A stretch of 64,000 nucleotides of DNA, from assembly GCA_965226825.1 (NCBI GenBank), contig CBDDED010000002.1, forward strand, positions 496,001 to 560,000, written 5' to 3'. Position numbers and translations under genes: made by a program. Source of the stretch: Io17-Chloro-G2 sp965226825 (GTDB taxonomy: Bacteria; Chloroflexota; Dehalococcoidia; Lucifugimonadales; UBA3495). Numbering within the stretch: position 1 is the stretch's first letter; the number at the start of each line of letters is the position of its first letter. Positions 41,694 to 51,500 of the stretch are shown in pieces. The notes below the pieces were generated by a model. It was given only the letters and a program-made list of their open reading frames with translations, ran no database searches and had not been told where the DNA came from.

Positions 41694-42680
41694 CTACGGC
41701 CTCCTTGATCCCAGCTCGGTCGGCGCCGGCACCCGCTCCACCACCTCCTCGATGATGGACTCGGGACGCACTCCCTCCAGTGTGTCCTCGATGTTGAGGA
41801 TAATGCGGTGGGCCAGCACGTCCGGCACCACCATTTTGACGTCATCTGGAACCACGAAGTCCCGTCCGTGAATGAGGGCAATGCTGCGGGATACCCTGAG
41901 CAGGGCCAGGCTTCCCCTCGGGCTTACGCCCACGGCAACCCTCTGATGTTCCCGGGTCATGCGGACGAGTTGGGTTATGTAATCTACGATGACCTCGTCA
42001 ACGTATACTTGCGTCTCCACAAGGGCTTGGAGTTCCCTGAATTCATCCACATCCACCGCGGGCTTTACGTCCTCTGTAGGGTCGTCCTTCTGCCACTGAA
42101 TTCGCCGAAGCAATATATTGCTTTCCTGTTCCTGGTTTGCCGGGTACCCGGTCCCCATCTTGAATAGGAAGCGGTCCAGCTGGGCCTCTGGCAGAGGGTA
42201 AGTGCCTTCCTGCTCAATGGGGTTCTGTGTCGCGATGACAACAAAGGGCTGTCCTAGGGACATGGTCTGCCCATCGATCGTGACCTGTCTTTCCTCCATC
42301 GCCTCCAGCAGGGCGGCCTGGGTCTTAGGTGGTGCGCGGTTGATTTCGTCCGCCAGCAGCACGTTGGTGAATACCGGGCCTCGTACCAGCTGGAACTCGC
42401 CCTCGTTCTGGCGCCATACGTTCACCCCAAGGATGTCCGAGGGCAACAGGTCCGGGGTGAACTGGACACGTTTGGTGTCGCTGCCGATGGCCCGGGAAAA
42501 CACCTTTGCCAAGAGAGTCTTGCCCAGACCGGGATAGTCCTCAAACAACACGTGGCCGTTGGCCAGGGCGGCGGCCAGGAGCTTGCGGAGCAGCAGTCGG
42601 TTCCCCACAAAGACCTCCCCGACACAATCGATAATCCGGTCGCAGACCTGGCGCGCTTCCTCGATGTCCCGCTCGTTCAT
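41694..42680 (-). CDS. MoxR-family AAA ATPase
   Basis: A 328-residue AAA+ chaperone-like ATPase of the MoxR family. Walker A is YPGLGKTLLAKVFSRAIG, Walker B NVLLADEINR, sensor 1 ATQNPIEQEGTYPLPEAQLDRF, and the C-terminal lid follows PRGSLALLRVSRSIALIHGR. Such proteins remodel or activate vWA/DUF58 partners and are commonly encoded with DUF58 and transglutaminase genes. ATG 42680 overlaps the preceding stop codon (ATGA), showing translational coupling with the 958-residue membrane protein. All catalytic motifs are intact. Confidence 0.93.
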   Translation of the reverse strand: MNERDIEEARQVCDRIIDCVGEVFVGNRLLLRKLLAAALANGHVLFEDYPGLGKTLLAKVFSRAIGSDTKRVQFTPDLLPSDILGVNVWRQNEGEFQLVRGPVFTNVLLADEINRAPPKTQAALLEAMEERQVTIDGQTMSLGQPFVVIATQNPIEQEGTYPLPEAQLDRFLFKMGTGYPANQEQESNILLRRIQWQKDDPTEDVKPAVDVDEFRELQALVETQVYVDEVIVDYITQLVRMTREHQRVAVGVSPRGSLALLRVSRSIALIHGRDFVVPDDVKMVVPDVLAHRIILNIEDTLEGVRPESIIEEVVERVPAPTELGSRRP

Positions 42681-45553
42681 ACGGTGACCTCAACCTCATC
42701 AGCTGGGAGAATTGGCAGTCGCCGGAACTGCGATTTCAGTATCTGGGCGTCTCCGCCACCGGCGGTTCTCACAAGATAAGCCAGCTCCGTTTCCCCGAGA
42801 AATTCAACCCCCTGGCCGGCCGCCAACGAACCTGCCCTGGTCTCCGAGGCGGCGGGGGCCGTGGTCTCGTATGACATCATCGACAGCCGGCCCCTCACCC
42901 GGCGGGATGCAACATCGGCCTGACTTCCATCTGCCTCGGTGTTGCCTGGGGTTGGTTCAGTGCCTTCAAGGACCCCGTTTTCGGAGGACACTCCCGGCTG
43001 CCGAGTTGAGCCAAGTCTGCTCTGGCCGGTCGAAGAGTAGTAGAGTGGGGCCCGGCTTGCGACCACGGCAACCGGTAGGGAGTGATGATCCAACTGTCCC
43101 GACAGATGGGCAGTTGCAGCGTCCATCAATTTCCTGCGGCGCTCCCGTGCCCTCGACCTTCTCCTGTTTCGGACCCACGGAGGCTCAAACCACCGCGGCG
43201 GCCTTTCCACCGGGTTGACCAAGGGAAACCACAAGTTCACGGCATGGTCCACATCGGCCCCGCGCTGGGCATAGGCCTCAATGATAGCCGCGGCAACCGT
43301 TTCCGGCTCGGCGCCGGTCTCGATATACGGACCAGCCAAGTCGGTCAGGGCCGATTCCCTCGAGGCGGGGGATGGGCCCGGACGATTGGACAGCGACCGG
43401 TCGATGTTGGCTATGGACTGAGCGAAAGCTATCTCGCGGTTCTTCTGTTCTCTCTTGCGTCCTCCTCGCCAGAGCGACCGCCGCGCGGCGGGTCCAACCG
43501 ATTGCAGCAAAGGGCGGATAATTGCGCGCGCAGATTCAGGAGGGGCGGCATTCCTGCACATGAGTCCTGTGAGGTATGCCCACATATTGATCCATTCCTC
43601 GTGATACACAAAGCGCTGACGCCAACTTCCCAGCAGGTCCCACCGGTTGTCTGACCGGTTCTCAAGCACCTGCTGATGGCGGTCCCACTCATTCCAGGCT
43701 GCGGAGGCTGCTTCGGCCGACTCGACATACGGTCTCAGGGTCCCTCTGGCCTGCATCATTGCCCATAGCGCGAGCAACAGTACCGCAAGCCATTCGTAGA
43801 CCCTGGCGAACCAGAGTGTCTCGTACATCAAGGGACGCAGGAACACACCGTAGAATGCAAAGGATGCTCCTACCGTGAACCAGCGTATGCGGGAGCCCTG
43901 CATCGAACGGGCAGCACCGGCAATAACCGGGTTGTTGGAGTCAACTCCGTAGGCTGCCAGTTCGCTCAGCCCAAGGGACAGCAAACCCACGCCCGCCACC
44001 GCCCCGGCGAGAGGAAAGCCGTGACCCAAGGGGGAGAGCATTGCTCCCGACATCCAGATCAAAGAGCCTGAGGCGACGAGGCCAGCCGCTATGACCAGTG
44101 GCCGTGCGTGCCAGCGGGAAGGGGACCAAAGAGGGTCAGGGACGCTCAGAATGAGTATTGCGACAAAGAGGAAGCCGGAGAACATAAACCGGACTTCGAA
44201 CAATTCAGCAAAGTAGGGGAGCGTAGTTTCTCCCAGGGATGCCGTGGCGGCTCGATCCAGAAGGGGCGCGCTCAGCAAAGGAAGCGAGTCCAATACTGCC
44301 CATGTCACGAGGGAGATTCCCAGAGCCCTGACAAAGGCGCTTACCAGTGGAGGAATGTTTGTCGCCATTTGTCCGGCCCAGCCGGAAAGACTCAGTAAAG
44401 TGGTCCGCCTCAAGAGCAGCGATACGTATGAAACCGCAAGTACCACCGACGTCGCTGGCATCAGGTTGGGGATCGAGAAAGCCGAAGCCGTGGCCGGTAT
44501 ACCCTTATCGGAGAAGGTGATCACTGCGAGGGCGAACAGTATGATGCGTCCGACCGGAAACCCGAATACTTCTCCGATGGCGGGACGGAACACCGCTATG
44601 GCCCGAATCAGGATGAAGGGCGACAAAAGGATAATTGACCACAGAGCCAGGGAGTCCAGAATTTCCAGATATTGCAAAATGGGCTCGAAAGCTCCCCCAT
44701 ACTGCCCTTGAGAAAGTCCGTCAATCACCCTGGGGAGGGCCACCACCGCCCCGAGTATCAGGGCGCCCCACCCGCAGTCGACAATTAGCAACAGAATTTG
44801 CAGAGGTAACTTGGTCCTCCAGGGCATATCAAGGGACACATAGTGGCGCAGCGCCTGTGCCAGGTACGGAAAGACCAGCACGAAGGCAATAACCGCCAGA
44901 GGGACGCTTCCGGAATAACCAAATGCCTCCGAGAACACGCCGCTACCGGACAGGAAGAAATAGGACAAAGCGAAAACCGAGAACCTTCCCAGGGGTAACG
45001 GGAAGGCCCTTCCCACCGTTGGCCAGATCTCGCTGGCTCCCCGAACGGCGATGAAAAAGACCGAGAACACAGCCGTCCACACGGCCAAGGAATTCAGACT
45101 CCGCAAGTAGGGAGCAATGGACTCAACGTTGGGCCAGCCGGGGCGATCGGATACGGTGGCAGGCAGCTGCGGAATAGCTACTATTGCGCCGATGACCAAC
45201 ACCAGCCGTCCACACCCTCCCAGCACGCTCCGCAGCACGGCTGCCACCCTGGCGGATGAGGGACCGGCGCCGGCCGGGCCCTGAGTGTGTTCGGATTCTT
45301 CTCCTCCTCCGGGACCCGGGGGCAACGGCGCCCATCGGAAGACCAAGACCTCCCGGGCCATTTCTGCGATGTGCCCCAGCAGGAACAGGATAGCAGCGAG
45401 GGCTATCCACGAGCGCAGGTAGTGAAAGTCGAGACCAGTGGCCCTGTGCAACAGCCCGTCTTGCGCCAAAAGGACAAACGCAGACACCGCGACCGCACCC
45501 CAGAACAGGATGGACAGGATCATGCCAGGGGTGATGCAGCCGTAGAGTCTCAA
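42677..45553 (-). CDS. Large polytopic membrane protein of the MoxR/transglutaminase operon
   Basis: A 958-residue membrane protein I do not recognise. Residues 1-620 contain roughly 16 hydrophobic helices in repeated groups; internal similarity is visible between IAPYLRSLNSLAVWTAVFSVFFI and ILQYLEILDSLALWSIILLSPF, and between VGRAFPLPLGRFSVFALSYFF and IGEVFGFPVGRIILFALAVITF, so the membrane part arose by duplication. Residues 620-850 are cytoplasmic and helical (HQQVLENRSDNRWDLLGSWRQRF, a lysine/arginine-rich WRGGRKREQKNRE) and the last 100 are a disordered Ser/Thr/Glu stretch with a small C-terminal domain (EFLGETELAYLVRT). The gene starts 4 bp after the giant protein gene and overlaps moxR. 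It may form the membrane platform of the system. Confidence 0.8.
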   Translation of the reverse strand: MRLYGCITPGMILSILFWGAVAVSAFVLLAQDGLLHRATGLDFHYLRSWIALAAILFLLGHIAEMAREVLVFRWAPLPPGPGGGEESEHTQGPAGAGPSSARVAAVLRSVLGGCGRLVLVIGAIVAIPQLPATVSDRPGWPNVESIAPYLRSLNSLAVWTAVFSVFFIAVRGASEIWPTVGRAFPLPLGRFSVFALSYFFLSGSGVFSEAFGYSGSVPLAVIAFVLVFPYLAQALRHYVSLDMPWRTKLPLQILLLIVDCGWGALILGAVVALPRVIDGLSQGQYGGAFEPILQYLEILDSLALWSIILLSPFILIRAIAVFRPAIGEVFGFPVGRIILFALAVITFSDKGIPATASAFSIPNLMPATSVVLAVSYVSLLLRRTTLLSLSGWAGQMATNIPPLVSAFVRALGISLVTWAVLDSLPLLSAPLLDRAATASLGETTLPYFAELFEVRFMFSGFLFVAILILSVPDPLWSPSRWHARPLVIAAGLVASGSLIWMSGAMLSPLGHGFPLAGAVAGVGLLSLGLSELAAYGVDSNNPVIAGAARSMQGSRIRWFTVGASFAFYGVFLRPLMYETLWFARVYEWLAVLLLALWAMMQARGTLRPYVESAEAASAAWNEWDRHQQVLENRSDNRWDLLGSWRQRFVYHEEWINMWAYLTGLMCRNAAPPESARAIIRPLLQSVGPAARRSLWRGGRKREQKNREIAFAQSIANIDRSLSNRPGPSPASRESALTDLAGPYIETGAEPETVAAAIIEAYAQRGADVDHAVNLWFPLVNPVERPPRWFEPPWVRNRRRSRARERRRKLMDAATAHLSGQLDHHSLPVAVVASRAPLYYSSTGQSRLGSTRQPGVSSENGVLEGTEPTPGNTEADGSQADVASRRVRGRLSMMSYETTAPAASETRAGSLAAGQGVEFLGETELAYLVRTAGGGDAQILKSQFRRLPILPADEVEVTV

Positions 45554-45557
45554 GGCC

Positions 45558-48500
45558 TCACTCTCCCACTATGCGGAACCAAGAGCGGTACATTGCCTCG
45601 TATTGCCGCCTCCCGATGGTGTGTTCGCTGTAGTCCGCCTCCTCGAATCGTGAAATGATCTCGTCGACCGCCCGGTAATCGAAAGTAAGGCCTGAACCCA
45701 CCAGCAGTGATTCCAGTTCCCGGGGAGTACTCCCAGGTGCGTCCGGTATTTGACCACCCTCCCATTCCTCAAAGGAATTGTAGAGACGAACGATTTCCTC
45801 CCTGAAATCCACCACACGGAAGTCCCGGGTAGAATCTATCTCCGCAAAAAGCTCATTGCCGGCAAACCGGGCAGAAATGTTGAACTCCCCCAGCGGACCT
45901 GTGCCCACTAGGAAAGAGAGTCCTCCTTGGTCGTCCGTCCGCATCGTCGCGCGGACGCCCTCAGAATCCACAACCTCTACGGGCGCATGGGAGATTACCT
46001 GTCCGGTTTCGCCATAGAGCATGATTCTCGCGGTGAATTCCTCATCCTCTCCCCACACGTCGGGGAGGTCTGGCGCCGGTTTGTCGAAGGCTATGTCCAT
46101 CAGTGCAGGGTTGCGGTCCTCCGCAACTTGGGAACCCACGCCCGAAGGAGCTCCGGAACCCGGCGACGGTTGCGATGAAGCCCCCGCGCCCTCCCGGTTC
46201 CATCTACTCAAGAACCTGCTACTCAAGAACCAGGAACCGATTCCGGCCGGCAGTGTCAGGTTTGTCCATCTACGGGCCGCGAATCCAGAGGCAATAACCG
46301 CCACTAGCAGCGCGGGAATGCCAGCCCACAGGAGCCAGTTGAATCCTGAAGAAGTGATGGGGATCGCGACAATATATGACAGGGCCAGGTGGAAATCGTC
46401 TCCGGCGTAGGAAAAGGTTACCGGGACTGCCAGCAAGTCACGGTCTTCGGGGACCGTAATCGGGATGAGGGCGATACCCGATCCGCTCGTGGTCCCCTGA
46501 ACCCCCTGGTTGGTGGTCAGCCTCGCCCCTGCGATTCCGGCGCCCGAGTCATCGGACAAGGTCGCTCTGACCTGCGCCTGCTCTCCGGGCCGCACCTCTT
46601 CTAGCGGGACCACCAGCAGATTTGTGGCTGTTTTAACCGGTATAGAGACCTCGGACTCGAGGCCAAGAGCAGGCACCAGGACAGCGAGGGCATTGCTCCC
46701 GAGTGGAGTGTTTTCGGTAAGCGGGTAGCTCAAAACGAAAGCGCCCGTTTCCGACGACACGGCCTGGGTGTCTGGCTCCATGGTCACCACTGCGCCAGGT
46801 AGCGGGCGATTACCCATGAAGACGGATCCCCTGACCGTCGCGGTTTTGCCTCGCACTGCCGGTTCTGGGCGTTCCACCGCGAGCCTGGGTATTCCCACAG
46901 TTATGGCATGTTTTCCAATGGATGGAGCCAGATGGTCTGTCCCGTCGAACCCGAAAGGCACGGATATTATGGATTCCGCATCGACATCCCCCAGATCGGC
47001 CACCACCAGCAGTGCCCATTGGAAGCGACCGTCCTCACCCGTTACGACTGCGGGGCTCCGGGCGTCCCCCACCCATATGGGTACTCGCGGCACAGGCTGT
47101 CCGGCTCCCCCCTGCAGGATCCCGGTGAGTTCAACGGTTTCGCCCGGCCCCGCCAGGTCAGGCCCATTGACGGTCAGGGCAGTGGGTGCGACGACAATAA
47201 AGGAAAAGCTTCCTGCGCTAGAGGTGAGGTGGTCCTGCTCCTCGAATCGTGCCGCTATCGAACGGGCTCCGGTAGTGGTCAGGGGCGTGGTCTGGTATCG
47301 GAAGGTCCCGTCTGTGCCTGTGATTGTCGTGCCCAGGTCGTTACCATCGCCGTCGACCAAGACCACCCGGCGAGCCCCAATTTGCGTCAGTGACTCGGAG
47401 GTTATGGAGCCGTGAAGTGTCGCAGTCTGACCCTGGGGGACCACTCCCGGTCCTGAGATGCTCAGGGCCGTCAGGTCCCTGGCGATTCCGAAGGCGAACG
47501 CCCGCGACGGAAGGGCGGGATGCTCGCCCTCAAACTCAACAACAACATTGAATTCGCCAAACTCATCTATGGCGGCGGATGTGCTGAACTTGCCGCTTCC
47601 GTCCGTGGAGGTTTCCCGGGGGGAGCCGCCTTCCACAACCACGGTCACACTGGCCCCATTCAGTGGCTCGCCCCTGGCATTCAGCAGGGTGCCCTCCACT
47701 GGAAAACTCCTCCCAACGTTTACCTGGCTTATGGGAGAAATGGCCAAAACCGTCGGCATTACCCCGGTCACTTCCAGCCTGACCGAGTTGCCCAGCAGAA
47801 GGTCCGCCCCCTCGAACTCCACCTCCACCTCGTGCAATCCGGTTTCTGAGAATATGTGAGTAAAGCTGAATTCCCCTGAGGGCCCGGTGAGCTGCACCGG
47901 CAAAGCCTGCCCGTCAACGGACACCTGCACGGGAAGATCCGCAGCGCCGCCGCCGGTGTCGTCAATGAACCTACCGGTGAAAACGGCGGGAACATCGACG
48001 GCCACTTCTCCGGGGCCGGTGAGCTGCAGACCACTTTCCGAGTAAACGGTTACGTCCGGGTCGCTCCACGACTCGCCGTACGGTCCATTGCCGATGGCGT
48101 GGGCGATGAGCTGGTAGTCTCCCCTTGGCAGCGAGGAGGGAACTCTTATGGTCGTGCTGTAGTTGCCGCGCTGCACGGTTGTTTCTCCAATCTTCGTGCC
48201 CCCGTGCTCCTTGGTTTCGTTTATGAATATCTCCACCACCATGTCGGAGACCTGGACGCCGGCAGTGGTGCGGACGACGCCTCCAACCACGAGGTCGGTC
48301 CTACGCTCCATCCTCTCTGGCCATACGGTGATATCGATGGTAGTTGCAACATGGTCCCTTCCGGTTTCGCTGGGACGGGGGGTCGTCTCCAGTTCAGTGA
48401 GTGCGGCCGGCTGCACTCTGGACTGGGGCCCCGGCGGAGCGGTTGGCTCTAACTGCACCCAGCCCACGCCTTCCAGGGCAACCTCGGCCCACTGGTGCGC

Positions 48501-51500
48501 CTGGTTCGACCTCACCTCCTGGGCCTTGTCCGTCGCCCTGATGGCCCAGCCGGCAACCACCCTAGCGGGTATACCGATGGACCGCGCCATCACCACGAAG
48601 GCTGAACTGAAAACGCCGCAGGTTCCCTCCCGGTAGTCGAAAAGGAACCAGTCCACCGGGTCTTGCCCGGGAGGAGGCGTCCCGCCGCCGGGTGCATCGG
48701 CGTAACTGTAGGTGTACTGGGTGCTGAGATGTCTCTCCAGCGCCTTGGCCTTGGCATACGTGGACGTGTGTCCCCGGGTCACCTCCAGTGCAAGGTCCCT
48801 GATTCTAGCGGGCATGCCCTCCGGCAGCTGGATATATGTCGGATCGTCAACAGCGGAAGCAGACATCAATTGCGCCTCCGCGAATTGAGGGACCTGCGAA
48901 ACCCATTCGTATGACTTGGCGGCCTCAGCGGCAGCAAAGGTCCCACTGAACGGACGGACCTGGCCCGATACCCCCACCTCGGTCAGCCAGCGGGAAGTGG
49001 GTACGGTTCCGGCCGGTATGTTTCCCAGTTCATCGGTGGCCTCGAGTCGGATGCTGTCCGCGTAGGTTACGCTGGCGTCCACCCCGGACCCGCCGAGCAG
49101 AGTAGTGTTGATCCTGTCTTCGGGCAGCTTACTGAAAGATTCGCTCCGTCCGTTGATCTCGTCGTTGACCAGCTGAGGAATGCTCTCGTCGGGATCGTAA
49201 TCAATGGAGACCGGGTCCAGGGCTCTCCATTGACCGTCCTCGTAAACATCGCCTACAGCGCTACGGAGGTATCTGGTGTGGGCTGCCCCTGTTACGATGA
49301 AAACCGGCCCTGCCGTAACATCAGGATTTCCATAGACCTGCCTCGTTGTCATACCAACGCCTATGCCGAAAGCCTGGCCATCCTTGGTTACGACGGCGCC
49401 TCCGTTTTCCGTACCGGTTACCGTCGCGCCCTTCGCTTCCAATTGCTCCTGGGCCTCTTCCCGGACTACCGGATCGCTGCTTGACAGCTCCTCGACCAGG
49501 GCCTCGATCGCTTCCTTCTCAGCCTGGGCCTGGGTGCCGCCCCCGGCGGCGTATGCTGGCGCCCTGCCTGGAGCGCCTTGAGACGCCGTCGGTTCAAAGG
49601 GAATCCACCCCAGTCCCTCGAATGCCACCTCTGCACGTTGGTGGGCCTGGTCGGAGTACACAGTCTGTTCGTATGACGTCGCCGCGACCGCTGAGCCTGG
49701 CAGTACGGACCAGCCCGAGACGACTCGTGCCGGGATTCCCAGGGCCCGCGCCATGACCACAAAAGCGCTGCTGAAGTTGCCACAGGTGCCCTCCTGGATT
49801 TTGAACAGGAACCAGTCCACCGGATCACGGCCGGGCGGAACGCCACCCGTCAGTGGGTCGGCCAACCGGTAGGTGTAATTGGTCTTCAGGTATTGCTCGA
49901 TGGCCCGGGCCTTCTGGTAGGGAGTTTGCCGGCCGGATGTGATCCTGACGGCCAGCTTCCGGACTCTCTCCGGAACGCCCTCAGGCAGGGTTGCGTATTG
50001 GTAACCGGAGGATACTTCGGCCCTGTTCAGCTGTGATTCAGAATAGACCGCCACCTGTGAGACCCAGTCATAGGACGACAACTGGCGGTCGCTGGCAAAT
50101 ATGGCGCTGTCGGGATAGTAAACCCCGTTGGCCGTAATCGACTCCAAGCGCAAGGACGTCGGAACCACTCCTTCGGGTATCCATCCGTCTCCTCTGGCTG
50201 GTTTCACGGAAACGCGGTTCAATTCTGTCGATTCCGGCGAAATCCCCGTTGCTCCCGGTTCGGATATTACGGATGTGGCAGAATACGGGACGGACTGCTG
50301 CTCTTCCGGGAGCCATTGGCCGTTTACGTACCTGTCTCCAATGGCGGTCCGCAGAAAGCCGTCGTGGAGCTCCCCGGAGACCTCGAACACCGGGACATGG
50401 TTCAGTTCCGATGCCTGCTGGGTGGTCGCGCCTGGGATGAAGGAGACCCCGGCACTGTGATTCAGCAGGGCGCTGCCGTTTTCCAGCGAGGTAACCACTC
50501 CCAGTTGGCCGATCGAATCCTGAGCGGCTTCGCGTACTTCTATTTCTTGGTCCGTCAGGGCTCCTATCAGTCCAGGAGCAGCGGATGGATCGCCTCTCGC
50601 TCCCAACAGTTCGGCAGCAGCCAGCCTCTCCTCCGGTACGCTGGACTCTTCGAGTGTCTCGGCCAACTGATCGCCCGTGAATTCGTCCAGAGCGGCGGCG
50701 GCGCCCGACCTCACAGCCGCAGATTCGTCCTCTGCCCGCGCCTGCATCAGTGGAGCCAGGGCCTGCGGGTCTCCGATGGCGCCCAATGCCGATGCAGCGG
50801 CCGCACGGACGGCACTCTCTTCGTCCCCGGACAGGCTGTCAATCAGGTCTTCGGTGGCGGCGTCATTTCCCAACTCTCCGAGACCGGCGGCCGCAGCCTC
50901 TCTTACCGCCGCATCCCCGTCAGACTCCAGCGCCCCGGCGAGCGGCGAGATTGCTGCGGGCTGGCCCAGGTCTCCCAGGGCCAAGGCAGCCGCGGCCCTG
51001 ACCGCCGCCTCGGAATCAGGGGCGTTGAGCAGGGCCCTGGCCAGCGGAACCAGGGCACGCTCGTCGCCCAGTGAGCCTAGAGCCTCTGCCGCTGCTGACC
51101 TGACTTCCGGTTCCAGGTCCGCCAGGAGGGCCTGCGCCAGCGGACCCAGCGCGCTGGGATCATCCTTAACTCCCAACCCCTTGGCTGCGGCCACCCTCAT
51201 GACAAGGTCTTCGTGATCGGCGAGTATCTCCGCCAGGGTCCCCGGATCCGTCGTGGCCACTGCCCGAATGGCCGTTTCTCGGACCAGACCGTTGGGGTCG
51301 CTGAGTGCAGCCTCCGCCAATGCCGCCAGCACCGATTCGTCCAAAAGGCCACTGAGGGCAAGGGCGGCGTTGGCCCTGACCTCGGGGTCCGGCGACTGAA
51401 GCAGGTCGTGCAGCGATAATCCCGGCGGTTTTGGCTGCGAGGATTGACCCTGCTCCGGCTCACCCGGGGAGCCGACCGATGGCGAAGCCCCTTCCGGTCC

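Noticed and set aside
50450..51420. Regularly spaced repeats that could suggest a CRISPR array
   Set aside because: The periodicity is that of coding HEAT repeats (variable at DNA level, in frame); no identical direct repeats with unique spacers. No CRISPR array or cas gene was seen anywhere in the window.
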